From Podaxis mareebaensis (taxonomy: Eukaryota > Basidiomycota > Agaricomycetes > Agaricales > Agaricaceae): a DNA stretch of 64,000 bases. The stretch is from the NCBI GenBank assembly GCA_018524725.1, contig JAEUWP010000472.1, positions 81,616-145,615 of the forward strand, read 5' to 3'. Both the position numbers and the translations under genes were made by a program. Shown piece after piece: positions 8,206 through 19,727 of this stretch. Below the pieces are notes generated by a model, which made no database searches, was not told the DNA's origin, and saw nothing but the letters and a program-made list of their open reading frames with translations. Position 1 is the first letter of the stretch. Each line of letters opens with the position of its first letter.

Positions 8206-10939
8206 ATGCTTCCTTTTGACAATTCTGATAACTCCAATCAGGGGTCCCAATCATCGGGGAGCAACCACTCCGATGGTCGAGACACCATTTCGGATGGAGA
8301 GTATGCAAAGAAATGCCGTGCTCTAATGAGGCTCCTAAGAGAGCTTCAGGATCTCCGGTACGTCCTTTTAAACAAACCCCTTGTGAAGTGTTTTGGTTGC
8401 AGGTTTCATCATTTGTGTGCAGTGCCGATACAGTTTTCGATCTGCCTAGAATCATTGTCATAGGCAGTCAGTCTGGTTAGCGGAATTGTACCCATTGGTT
8501 GTACTCTACGTCTTGATACACTTTACCCCTTTCGTTTAGCTGGGAAAAGCTCTTTAATTGAGGCAGTCACCGGGGTAGGTCAAAATCATACCCCGAAGAG
8601 CCCAGTATCTAAATCTGACTTCTACTGCAGATCAGCGTTCCACGGGACAGCGGAACTTGCACTCGGTAGGTTCTTGCCAGTTAAGTCGAGGTCAATGACT
8701 TACCAGCTTCCTCGCTCTTTAATAGATGTCCCATGGAGTGTACAATGTCTAGTGCTGCAACATCCTGGAGCTGCACCATCTCTCTCTGCCATGGCAAGGA
8801 GGAAGCTCGACAGTTTGGTCCCGTAATCACGAATAAGAGTGAGGTTGAGCTATGGCTCCGCCGAGCTCAGGGAGCCATCCTCAGCACTGATGCGAACAAG
8901 ACACCATGGGAGACCAAGTCAGTTGGTGATATTAAGCAAGCAATTCAGGCGGAGACCGGGATGCGGATGTTCACTGAGGACACCATTGTCGTCAGTATTC
9001 AGGATCAAAGTGTCACAGATCTGTCGTTTGTGGATTTGCCAGGTACGAGAAATGCAGCCTTAGCCTGATTTTGTTCTTTTGTGATATTGGTTTTTAGGCT
9101 TGATTCAGAATTCGGACCAAAGATCCATCGACTTGATTAAGAACCTTGTTCGCAAGCATATTGCAGGAGAAAATGCATTGATTCTTGTTACAATACCTGT
9201 TAGCGGTGGGTTGAGTTCCACATCGTCGTTATTTGGTAGTTCTAATCCCATGTTTCCATATCCAGATGATATACAGAACCAAGGGGCAGTTATACTTGCT
9301 CAAGAGGCCGATCCTTCAGGCAGTCGAACAATTGGTTTGTGCTGATATCAAGTTGATCCCACCTTGCCAAAATTATGACGGTGCGGTTCCTTCGTTTCAG
9401 GTGTTCTCACCAAACCAGATGTTCTGGGGCCGGGAGATATTGGCGCACATCAAATTTGGAAGCAGGTTATGGAGAACCAGCACATCGATAGCAATAAGAA
9501 CTATCTCCAACACGGATATTACTGTGTCAGGCTCCCTGATGACGAGAAAAGACAGCAAGGCTACAATGCCCACAATCTCCCCAACCCAAACTACTTTGAT
9601 AACACAAAACCCTGGAGTGAAGTGGCAAACAGGAGATGATTTGGTGTCACTAATCTCGTCCAGGACGTCAGCGCGTTGCTCGTACAACTTATTGAGGCGA
9701 AGTAAGTTTTATGTTACCTTAGGTTCTTCCGTGTTCGTTTACACTTGTATTATGATAGCCTCCCCAAGCTTCATGCTGCTGTTGAAGTGGCCCTAAAGGT
9801 GTGTAATGACCGCCTGGCACAACTGCCACCTCCCCTGCAGGGTGAACCTTGGGTCCACATCACACTTTTGATTAACGCGTTCTTGCAGGACCTTGAAGCA
9901 GCGAGCATTGGTGATTCCCACAAGGCTCTAGCACAAGAATGCAGGCAGCGTTACAATAATTTAAGGGAGGATATTCTCCGGACTTGCCCTCGGTTTCAGC
10001 CGAACGGTCTCGGACCTATGAGGGCTAATGGAGTCACCGATAGAGTCATTGACAAGGATGACAGTGAAGTTTATAACATAAGTGATGTCCAGCAATTGAT
10101 ACGAGAGTAAGTCGATGGCAGTACAGCTTTACAGTGTCCACTTACCGAATGTTCGCTAGTTGCACTGCTTGGGAACTTCCGGGATTCATTCCGTACAATG
10201 TGTACAAGACTCTCATTGAACAATTTGTTCGTCGGTGGGATGAGCCCATCCGAGAGTGCTTTGAAGACGTATTTGGGACATTTTCGTCCTTCCTTGACCA
10301 TCTCTCCGACGTCCACTTTGCAAACTATCGCAATCTAAAATTGTTTGTCTTGTAGGAGCATCTCTTCCCGTGCTCAGTTTATTTTCTAACTGGTTTGATG
10401 CGATAGATCCTATGTTCAATCGGAGCTTGAGATGGCCAAGTCAGAGACGGAAGCTTCGGTGTGCAAACTACTCACTATAGAAGGGCGGCCTTTCTTCACC
10501 CAACGTAGCGACTTCGCTGTTAAAATGGAGGAGTGGACGCGTTACTACCGCCAAGCATTCTTTCATCGCGAAGATGGCAATCAAAATCGGGACGAAATAC
10601 ACGTCATGGCTACCGTCCGCACCTATTTCCAGTTCGCATACGAAGTAAGCGCACTTCAACTCCTGTGAATTTTTCTCTCTCTGGACTGATCATGTGACCC
10701 TGCAGAGATTTGCAGATACGATGCTGTTGATGCAGGAACACGAACTCATCCAGTCTCTGCGACCAAAGCTCGAAGAAACGCTGTTTGGTAAACTCGTGGA
10801 CGTTCGGAGCAGGCCTGGTGGTCTGGAGAACCTATTATCAGAAGATCAGAATATTGAAGGAGAGAGGCAAGACCTGAAGACCAGAAGGCAAAAGTTGATG
10901 GAAATAAGGAAAAAACTAGATGATTTCTCTATGACCTGA
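8206..10939 (+). pseudogene. Dynamin-like GTPase gene with an in-frame stop
   Basis: A multi-exon gene has the dynamin layout. The G1 motif GSQSAGKSS is split by an intron. It is followed by a switch I-type segment with GTCTR, a G3 motif DLPG, and G4-type TKPD. A long stalk region and a C-terminal GED-like helical part end at 10939. Ten or so short introns with GT-AG borders restore the frame, for example 8358-8422 and 8476 onwards. In the exon after the TKPD motif the frame meets TGA at 9637-9639, followed by F-G in a position where relatives, as I recall them, have R-F-G. The change fits CGA to TGA. No splice option that I can see removes it. The gene is therefore either a recent pseudogene, a stop read through, or a sequencing or assembly artefact. 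Agaricomycetes carry many such dynamin-like genes of unknown function beside the housekeeping Vps1/Dnm1. Confidence 0.75.
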
Positions 10940-11899
10940 TATAAGTACATAGCGAATTGTATTTTATGTGTTGAGAAAGCTTCTCGTTGATAAGAATAAA
11001 TCTCTGACTTTATCGAACAAGATGGGATTTTTGTTGTACCTATAGGAACGGACCTTGCTATTGTAAGGTGACGTAACTTGCCTGACGCTTGCACCCTTCA
11101 ATCACTGAAGTACTCACCCTTCACCCGCATCCCAATTGACACACCTTACAAAGGATGAGTGCGGCGTATTTTCCCGTCCATGCACCATGTGACAGATGTG
11201 ACCAACTCTACCACAAAAGAACCTCATAGTGGTCACATTTGCACTTTCGACATAAGCGAGGAAGATGTTCAATTGGGTGCTTACAATGATCTCCCTATCC
11301 CTCCTGTGGAGAGCAAGTCCTCGAACGAATACAAAGAGAGTGGTTATGCTGCTTCCGGATGGTAATTTTCCGGGTTCTTTAGATCATTGAGGTTTCCTCA
11401 GGGACTATCCAAGGGGGTTAATTCCACCATTAACCTTGTCTGATAGGGGGGGTGGCCTTTACGGATCTCTATGTTTATACTACCCGACCTCCAGAACAGG
11501 ACGCATATTTGGATTGAAGAAGGGAGGCATGCCTGGTCATGTCCTCCTTATTCCTCACATGAATGCGCCTTCGTGTGTCTGTCGCTAATGGTCCGTTTTT
11601 CCTGTCCTAGTCTGCGCACCATTCTTAGTGAGTTTGTATTTGGTTGACTCAGGGGCTAGTGCTTCCGCGTGCCACTGCATAAACCTAATGACTACCAGGT
11701 TACTACAGTCGCCTCTGCCTTATTCCATACCCCTTCGTGACATGGCTGGGTTATGGGTTTCGACAGAGTATGGGTTATGAGAATATGTTGCGAAAATCAA
11801 TTAAATTTTGAATAATTACACTTGAAATAATCATAAGGGCTATCCTACATGGCATATCGTGGCGAATCTAGTTAGGTAGTAGTTTTACATCCGTTTCAC
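10940..11899. other. Intergenic stretch with start of a short-motif repeat zone
   Basis: No supported gene. A 68-codon plus frame at 11159-11365 is acidic and without domains. From about 11745 the motif ATGGGTTATG appears, which recurs beyond the ORF at 11900-12241. Confidence 0.45.
11745..11790 (+). repeat. ATGGGTTATG-motif repeat, left block
   Basis: The block contains GGGTTATGGG and TATGGGTTATGAGAATA copies beside a CGACAGAGTATGGG phrase. The same phrases recur at 12348-12490, on the far side of the coiled-coil ORF. Confidence 0.5.
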
Positions 11900-12241
11900 T
11901 CAGCTCCATAAACTAGTGGTAATGCCTGAATACATACGCTTTCGCTTTTTCCCAACTGCCCTTGGGAGATCGCCTGCTGCCTCCCTCAGCCGTTTCACCA
12001 CCGCACTTTGTGCTTTGTCAAGCTGTACATTGGGTTGTTCCTTCAGCAGGGTGATGATGTGGGTTTTGTCAATGAGATCGGCTTCGTTATCAAGCCAATG
12101 CTCTTCTGCTTCGGAGATCTGCTTTCCCTGCTTCAACTGGGTCTGGAGCAGGGTTTTTCGTGATTGGATTTCGCGTCCAAGAGCATGTAAGCCCTTTTCC
12201 AATGTCTGAATAGGTGAGGAGGGCATAACTGAGGTTCTCAA
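11900..12241 (-). CDS. Coiled-coil ORF remnant, possibly transposon-associated
   Basis: This open frame encodes 113 residues or fewer, rich in Q, E, K and L, with an E-E-H-W-L-D-N-E segment and a K-K-R-K-R basic patch near the end. It is predicted by eye to be mostly helical or coiled coil. The EEHWLDNEA-type phrase resembles the C-terminal part of repeated hypothetical proteins in mushroom genomes, some of them linked to transposons. That is from memory and not verified. The ORF lies between two blocks of ATGGGTTATG repeats, supporting a mobile or repeated origin. No upstream exon is recognised. Confidence 0.35.
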   Translation of the reverse strand: MRTSVMPSSPIQTLEKGLHALGREIQSRKTLLQTQLKQGKQISEAEEHWLDNEADLIDKTHIITLLKEQPNVQLDKAQSAVVKRLREAAGDLPRAVGKKRKRMYSGITTSLWS

Positions 12242-12347
12242 AAAATTGTTCAGTTGCTATGATACGACCGTTCACCACACAAAGACAATTGCAACTGAGA
12301 ATGTTACACTCTTGATGCAGGCAACTGCTATATATGGTCACCGGCGC

Positions 12348-12490
12348 TATGGGTTTTCGGCTCCAAAAAGCTATGGGTTATGTGAATATACAGAGTTATG
12401 GGTTATGGGTCGAAAACTCCTGCGAACCATCTTGGTGGAAGGAATTTGCTATGGATTATGACAGAGTATGGGTTATGACAAGTATGGGAT
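12348..12490 (+). repeat. ATGGGTTATG-motif repeat, right block
   Basis: At least five imperfect copies of (C/T)TATGGGTTATG occur, separated by phrases such as CAGAG and CGAAAA. The GACAGAGTATGGGTTATG phrase is shared with the left block near 11760. The copies run in the same orientation, so this is not an inverted terminal repeat. Confidence 0.55.
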
Positions 12491-12618
12491 AAGGCAGAGG
12501 CAACTGTATCATTTTGGCCCAATTCAGCGGCGATCAATTGCTGCTTCAATTGGCCCACCGCCCTGTTCGTCAAAGCCTATAAATCTACTGCAATCCATCT
12601 CTCTCTTCCCCACCAGCC

Positions 12619-13682
12619 ATGTCGCTTCCCCACGAGCTCCTCGACAACGTCTTCTCTCATCTCCCAACAAACGACCTCCTCGCTCTCACACGCACCTCTT
12701 CCTCCCTCTCCCGCATCGCACAGCGACACCTCTACCGCAACATCTCTCTTGGCACCACCACAAAGAACCCCCTCATCCTCATCCTCCTTGCCAAGAACCC
12801 TCGCCTTGCTCGCTGCGTTCGCTCCTTTCAGATAAGACTGGAGCCTCGTTCCCCTGTCTTCAAGGCTTTCTACAATGTCCTTGCCACTGCTCTCTCCAAC
12901 ATGACAGGCCTTACCTCCCTTGAACTCTACCTCAGGTCCTGTTCTTCCTCCGTCTTGCACAAGGCCATCGTCAACCCAGACGCCATCTATCCTCGTCTGC
13001 GCCACTTTAAATCCTCCCTTCCCTTTGACGCCAATGTCGTCAAGTTTCTGTCCAAGACTCCAAATCTGGACACCCTTTCCCTTGACCACATCCCTTCTCC
13101 TGAGGATAAACCTCTTAAAATCTGCGTCCCTCCCTCTATTGTTCCCCAACTAACAGATTTCGCGGGTCCCCAACATGCTGCCCTAGCCCTTGTCCCCGGC
13201 CGGCCCCTCGTCAGCCTTCAGCTCCATGATGGCGACTTGACCGAGGAGATTGTCGAGACCCTTGCAGGCACCTCCTCTAGACTCGTCGTTTTCTCCGCAT
13301 CTACCAGTTCCCCTCCTCTACCCATTCTCAGGACCATTAGCCGCTCCATGAGCAAGCTCATGTACCTTCGTCTCATGAGTACCCAAAACTTCCTCGACGT
13401 TCCCGACAGGGTGAGATTCTCCGCATGTTTCCCCGTGCCCTTCACTACCACTCACATGTTTCCCCATTCCTTTAGACATTCTTCCTGGAGGTTGCAGACG
13501 TTCTTTATGACATTCTTGATCTAACCGCTTTCGAACTCTGTGGCATGCATTGGAATTCTTCCAAACAAAAGATCTCCGAAACCGAGGAGCGCCGCATCTG
13601 GACAACGCCGTATGAGATCTCTTTCCCTTCTCCCACAGATTCCACCGAGTTCGACGATTCGGAATCATTTTTCGCCTACTAA
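12619..13682 (+). CDS. F-box protein
   Basis: The start region matches an F-box (LPHELLDNVFSHLP at residues 3-16, then a segment with L-Y-R-N-I). This is followed by about 270 residues of irregular leucine-rich sequence typical of mushroom F-box proteins. One intron (13411-13475, 65 bp, phase 0) is supported because the continuous frame ends in low-quality sequence, while splicing gives a tail with A-F-E-L-C-G-M-H-W. The product is 332 residues. F-box proteins recruit substrates to SCF ubiquitin ligases through Skp1. The target is unknown. This is one of many such genes expected in an Agaricomycete. Confidence 0.82.
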
Positions 13683-15141
13683 GCGGTTATGAACTACTTC
13701 AAGGGTGGCATACTAGGACCTCTATTGCGGCATAATACCCCTACCTTATGATTCTCCTATTTATGTATTTCACCTGATAAAAGTATCCATAGATGGCTTT
13801 CCCTGTCCTTATTTAGTCCACTGGCCTACACTTAATCATAATAATGGCACCCGCCAGCTACCTACTAATACGTCCGAACCTGATTTATCACGCAGAAGCA
13901 ACCCCCCGAGACGGATGGTCTTCACCAAGCCGAAGTGGATTTCCTGGGCACGATGCGTCGCTTACCCTAGATCTATGGCGCTCACAAGACTTGTACACAC
14001 GGCTCCGCCTCCCAATTCTCGGAAAGCCACGCAGACGACCAAGCCACCCGAACCTGCAGCGGTTCCTCAGGCTCGCACTGTCCCATACACTCCACCCAAC
14101 CCTTGCTCGCGAAGTTGCGTGACCTGTGTCCCCGTGATGTGCAGCTTCTTCGCTTTGGTTAACTACAAACGTTTCACGTCGTAAATGTAATGCTCTTTGT
14201 TAATTCATACGATAGGGGTGGAATTCCCGAGGGGTGGATCCCACGATCTAAAGAAGCACAGGAACACCAATACCGCCGAATGAGTTGGCTAATCAATTCA
14301 CCAAAGGTATGTGATTATGGCAGCACGAATCCCGATATTCACAGACTCAGGAGTGTTGCGTCGCAACGGAAAGTGCTGGCGTAAAGCGCAGGTCCACATA
14401 CACACGGATGAGAAACTCTGGCACATTAATAATGACTGCGCTGTCATCTTCACGACCAGGAATAGATTTCGGTCTGCGTCGTGAACGCAACGCATGTGTC
14501 CAGTTCCATCGGCGGGGGAATGGTTTCAGAATTGAGGGTAAAATAGCCTTTTAAGTTTAGGTACGGGCACAGTGCTCTCTTGAATAAACACATAATAGCA
14601 TACGTTAACTGTTGTGTACAGACCATGTTACGTGCACTCGTGGTCGCACCTGCATGTTGGTAAGTAGCGAGATCCTGGGACTAGGATATATTAGGGTTGT
14701 TCCGCCGTATGCCACGAGGCTGACAACTTACGTTGTATAGTCGATCCCAGGCACTAAGCCAGAACAGCAGTGCCTACCTGGACAATGTGTTTGTACAACC
14801 TGCGATTTCCACGGTTTTAGAGCTTGGTTGCTAGAAAGGTCCACCTTGGATCTGTTGTATACACCTTGTATGGAGTCTTCCATTTCCGGACGAAGTAAGT
14901 ATGGAGAATAACGTATTAGGTCCGCAGAATAGAAGCAACTGAGATTTCGCTTGGACAAGTTTATGTTGAATGCTGATGATAAGGCACTCGGGCTGGCCCC
15001 TTGGAGATAGTTCGCGGACTCGAGTCAGGTGGGGATGAGGATATCACGGTCACGGTCACATGACGGCTTTGCTCAGTAGTCGTCACACTTTTGGGCCCAG
15101 ACGTGCACATCTTCGCCAGCTCCTTGATCCTTCCTATTACG
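13683..15141. other. Gene-poor stretch, no supported gene
   Basis: Short open frames such as 13844-14122 (+), 13915-14184 (+, proline-rich) and 14961-15200 (-) overlap in different frames and lack domains or good splice partners. The last 150-200 bp should contain the RPC34 promoter. Confidence 0.45.
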
Positions 15142-16956
15142 ATGAGCAAGCGTCCACCAAATGAACTTGAAAGCCGACTACACAAGGCCATCCTTGCCAC
15201 TCCGAAGAAGGTGTGACATCACCTCTTGAAAGCCTCAGCTTTCACTGACATCATGGGAACAAGGAAATGACGGCCAAGGAGACTGAAGCCATCATTCCGG
15301 ATCCAAGTGCAAGGGAAAAAGCCTTGAACTTCCTGCTTGGAGTGGGGCTTCTGAAGACGCTTATTGATTCCAACCGGAAGGTTTCCTTCAGGGCGGTTAC
15401 AAAGGGTGAACTTGTCGTGTAAGTGATTCCTATGAAGTCATAGCCAAGTACCGAAGCAACGAATGTAACGATCATGTCATAATAGGACGAAGGACTTGAA
15501 TGAGGAAGAGAACCTCGTGTTCAGTCATATTAAGGCTGCGGGAAACGAAGGTAGGCTTCATATCAGTTCCATCCCTCTCCCATGATGTCATTGCAAGGGT
15601 CTGCTGATTGGGACTAGTACTTGCTCACTAAAACCCCTGCTAGGGATATGGACGAAACACCTGAAGACAAAGACCAATCTCCATCAGACTATCATTGATC
15701 GCTGCCTGAAGACATTGACGCAAAAACGTCTCGTAAAACGGGTCCCATCTGTCCAGGTATCCTACGTCATACCTATTGCTCTCCATATGTCATTGATCCT
15801 GGCCTGCGCCTAGCATCCGACACGGAAGATATACATGCTAGAAGGCCTAGAGCCTTCGATTTCATTAACTGGTGGCCCATGGTACACGGACAACGAACTG
15901 GATACGGAGTTCATCCAACATCTTATGGATGCTTGTTACAAGTTTATTCGTGACTTGGTTCGTCGGTGCCTAGCCTGCTCCTTTTCATCCCCTGCTCCTT
16001 CGCTGATTCTTCTCCTCGTTAGAGCTTCCCGAAGCGCAAGGAAGGTGGTGAAGATGCGCTGTACGCAATTTCTAACCCGCCTAAATATCCCACCGCCGAC
16101 CATATCCGAAACTCGTTGAAGAAAGCTCGCCTTACCGAGACGGAACTCTCCGTTGAACATGTAGAAATGCTTTTGAATGTCCTCATCTTAGACGGCAAAA
16201 TTGAAAAAGTAGGTTCAGTTCAAACTTGTGACGATATGCTCTGAACAGCCACTTTACCAGCTTCCCGCGTTTGGCACTGCGATGTGGGATTCTATAGCTG
16301 CTGATCAGGGTGACTCCGCAGCCGAGGAGGAAAAGAAGAAAAGGAAGAAGCGCAAGCATGACGCCATCGACTCTGATGCAGATGAAAAGCGTAGCAAGCG
16401 GAAGAAGAAGCACAAAGATACTGAATCGGAGGACAGTTCATCCGAGGACGAGTCGACAAAGAGGTCCAAAAAGAAAAAACGAAGCAAAAAGAGAAGAGGG
16501 GACCACGACTCCGAAAGCGAATCCGGTTCCGAGGTTGAAAGTAAAAAGAGGAGAAAGAAGAAAAAGAAGGTTGAAACCGATTCCGAGACCCCCGACGAGT
16601 CTAGTGACGAAGAACCAAAACGTAAGAAAAGCAGAAAGTCCAAGGCATTGGATTCATCAGACGAGACCTCTTCCGAGGAGGATGAACGCCGGAACCGCAA
16701 GTCCTCCAAGGCTTCGAAGCGATCATCTTCACCGTTCCAGTCGGGGTTCTATGATGATCTAGATGCTGGGGGTGGAAGTGTGTACCGAGCCATTAAGGAA
16801 GAGCAATCATCCCTTGGTTGGTCGGAAGCACCATGCGCACTCTGCCCTTCCTTTGACTTTTGCAAGGATGGTGGTCCCGTCAACCCGAAAGACTGTGTTT
16901 ATTATGGGGACTGGCTCACGGCGGGGTCGTTAAGCACCATCGAGGGTCAAGTCTAG
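15142..16956 (+). CDS. RPC34: RNA polymerase III subunit RPC34 (RPC6)
   Basis: The N-terminal exons encode tandem winged-helix domains (residues about 1-230) typical of the C34/TFIIE-beta-like Pol III subunit that opens promoter DNA and contacts TFIIIB. The C-terminus carries the conserved four-cysteine segment PCALCP...FCKDGG...DCVYYG..WL, which binds an iron-sulfur cluster in this family. The first introns are 50-70 bp, starting with the donor after residue 23. The start ATG at 15142 is followed by a short basic exon. Unusually, about 150 residues of Lys/Glu/Ser/Asp-rich low-complexity sequence (16310-16740) separate the winged helices from the cysteine motif. That brings the protein to roughly 475 residues against about 316 in human. 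The insert looks like a chain of nuclear localisation-type basic clusters alternating with acidic casein-kinase-type sites. Confidence 0.9.
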
Positions 16957-16995
16957 AGTACATGTATTATAGACCAATCACTGTTGTGTGTTTAT

Positions 16996-18039
16996 TCATT
17001 GTCCAGTTAGGCGAAGGATGGCCTGCTCAACAAAAGATACAGCATCATATCGTTCTAGCCATTTATGAGGACCATCTTCATGAACAATCTCAGTCCGGTC
17101 GTTCCCAAGAAACTCTGCAACGACGCCTTCGTAAGCGTCTTCTCCGTCCTCCAACACGAACATCCTGAAACTCCATCCAACCGGAATCTCGCCATCGACC
17201 CGAAGAACCTTGTCATCAACATCGAACTCGACCCGTTTGAAGTCGAAGCCGAGACCAATGCCCAGGGCTTTGGTGTATGCCTCTTTCATGGTCCACATCC
17301 AGAAGAACCGTTGCAGGTTTTCCTCCGTTGATGCTCCTGAAAATATTAGGCGGTGCTCTCGGGCGGTCAACTACGTGCAAGACGATGAGTGGTGGATCGT
17401 CATTCATGTGCTAATCCAGCCTTACTTGATCCCCCACTGTGTGTACGAACGACGGAAATGACTCTTTGCCTGGCACGCGCAGTTTCATGACATCAATACC
17501 AACGCTGAATGCTGGAGGATTTCGGCTCCGGGAGGAGAAGGCCAGGACGATTAAGGCATTGTCATGCGTGATGTTGAACCCTAGTGGAGGATCCAAATCT
17601 GGGGAGACCTGAGAAAGGGGTTGAGAGGCGTATTGAGCAGCTCTCCTTCCATCTCACGAACGATGTAGGGCTTTCCGGCTTCTGTAACGGCGAACTTCAT
17701 GGAGCTAGGATCTACTCCTTTTTCAAGTAGCATTAGTCGCCGCAGGAGATGGCCGATCAGGGTTCCTTATTGTGGTGTAGGTTTGACTAGGAAATGTTTG
17801 AGCGAGTAGATACAGATCTTACGACATGCATCTTCACGTCGATAAAACCTCCGAATACGCGCACCAGCCACTGGATCCAGATTATCTATAACGTTGAGCG
17901 CCCTCTGGTACAACTGAATGGCATGGTTAACGTTGACATGAGCCCGAAGGAATTCCATGGCAGAAAGACCCACTTCTTCACTGAAAAGTGTGGGATGGTA
18001 GAAGACCGCCCAAACTTGCATCGAGGGTTCAGCTGACAT
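16996..18039 (-). CDS. Sfp-type 4'-phosphopantetheinyl transferase
   Basis: Four exons (16996-17370, 17426-17598, 17658-17765, 17823-18039) join in frame to 290 residues. Family signatures appear in order: R-R-F-Y-R-R-E-D-A-C-R and L-L-R near the N-terminus, GKPYI, a phase-fixed exon with P-L-G-F-N-I-T-H, the metal-binding V-G-I-D, and F-F-W-M-W-T-M-K-E-A-Y-T-K. The enzyme moves the phosphopantetheine arm of coenzyme A to a serine of acyl carrier proteins, polyketide and peptide synthetases and the lysine-pathway aminoadipate reductase. In fungi one such cytosolic enzyme (NpgA/Lys5 type) often serves all of these. The frame is open up to 18108, so an earlier start is possible; the ATG at 18039 is the nearest in a good position. 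It is divergent from the PfkB kinase with 224 bp between starts. Confidence 0.88.
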
Positions 18040-18263
18040 GAGTATCTGGTCTAGCGCAGGTGAAGAGACGTTGGGAGCACGGAAAGAGTTACGCCGAGTA
18101 CCAGTCATATGCTGTTACTTATTCAATTGCCGTCTCTGGATGATCGACGCTATTGGCGAATACGGGTACCGTTATCTTATCTCCCCTCTACTATACATCA
18201 AGCCACAGTCCTTAAAAGTACTTCATCCGACGCTGCTGTCAACTCGTCTGTCGAGTCCGCAAG

Positions 18264-19669
18264 ATGTCGAAGAACGATGGGCCGTTGTTCGTTACCCTTG
18301 GGATGTTTATCATCGACGAATTCGAGTTTAAGGACAACGACGGAAAACCAACCGGAAAGACTCAGAAGTCACAGGCAGGCATCCCTTTCGATTCGTATGA
18401 TAACCTTAAAAACAAGGGCTGAGCAGTCTTTGCTTCAGATTGGCGGAGGAGGTACATATGCGGTTATAGGAGCACGAATGTGGTCAGGAACCCTTTGATC
18501 TTGATCATGAAGACCTGTACTGCATGGAGTTCACAGGCTGCCCCCTAACAAGATTGGGATGGTCGTAGATAGGGGTTACGACTTTCCAGAGGAGATACGA
18601 GAGAAGTTGTTGGGATATGGGGAGGCAATGTGGATGTTCAGAGACCAGCCGCATTGTCAGACGACCAGAGCACTAAACATGTACTACGGTGAACACAGAG
18701 AGTGCGCAGTCAACAATCCACTTCATACTAAACATGACCTGACAACAGTATAACAGTTTCAGATACTTGACAGACCGTATACGCATCACTCCTCGCGACA
18801 TCAATGGGACAAAACTAGGTCGATCCCATTCCATACACTTCATTTGTTCTCCCAAACGAGCCCAACAGATCCTGTCCGAGGTCCAGGAGGTAGCTGGTTG
18901 GAACCCGATTGTGATATATGAGCCCATCCCTGTACCGCCCCCTTGCTTCGATCCTCGCACGAATGCCTTACTCAGTTCATTAGGACAGTTGCACCCCTGA
19001 GGCATTGCCTACTCTCAAAGAAGTCCTACAGAATGTGGATGTCCTCAGGTACGTGAATGTGGCTTGCTATAGATATCCGGCTTCTGAGAATACCCTTTAG
19101 CCCGAACGCAGAAGAAGCGTTGAGCCTGCTTTCTCTTCCTCTCCCTCCCACCAAGTCGACAATAGAAAAAGCAGCACGCAAGTTCCTGGACTTTGGTATC
19201 GCCACAGGAGGACAGGGTTCAGTGGTTATCCGCAGTGGCCAGCTCGGTGCCTATGTGAAATCGCGGGGTAAAAATGGTATCTGGGTTGAAGCCTATTGGA
19301 CTGAGAGCGAGGAGGATGCACAGCATGTAGTTGATGTCACAGGCAAGTGGCGTATTCCTTTCGGAAGATGCGTGGAGTGCTCAACTGGGGTCTAGGTGCT
19401 GGAAATAGCTTTCTTGGCGGTCTAGCGGCTGGTCTAACTTATACTGAAGGTGATGTATATGAGGGTGAATCAGTCATGAGCTCCCAAGGCGTGTGTGCTG
19501 ACCATGTATGGCAGCAACCCTCTTTGGCGCAGTTTCTGCTTCTTTCACAATCGAGCAACAAGGTTTGCCAACTATGACGCCCAATACAGAAGACCCAGAC
19601 TGGCCGAATTGGAATGGAGATTCCCCTAGAAGGCGTCTTGCTGAATTGCGCAAAAGACAAGGCAAATGA
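18264..19669 (+). CDS. MAK32-like PfkB-family carbohydrate kinase
   Basis: Eight exons give 341 residues: 18264-18374, 18439-18482, 18537-18701, 18757-18931, 18984-19048, 19101-19342, 19396-19464 and 19515-19669. The N-terminus has FVTLGMFIIDEF, then IGGGGTYA, matching the substrate-side glycine-rich loop of PfkB kinases. SPNAEE and VSASFTIEQ are typical of the MAK32-like branch, and the catalytic loop D-V-T-G-A-G-N-S-F-L-G-G is complete once spliced. The general base Asp is therefore present. Two of the seven introns start with GC rather than GT (18375-18438 and 19343-19395), both forced by the conserved frame. The substrate is not known. The yeast relative Mak32 is needed for L-A particle maintenance. 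That is family knowledge and does not define the role here. Confidence 0.86.
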
Positions 19670-19727
19670 GATAAATATATGTGTACAGACAATACCCTGG
19701 ATATTACACAATGATGGAAACAGCGCA

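Noticed and set aside
12577..13149. Antisense frame over the F-box gene
   Set aside because: Shadow of a C-rich, stop-poor coding strand.
16305..16709. Antisense Ser/Phe-rich frame over RPC34
   Set aside because: It is the mirror of the Lys/Glu-rich insert and has no independent support.
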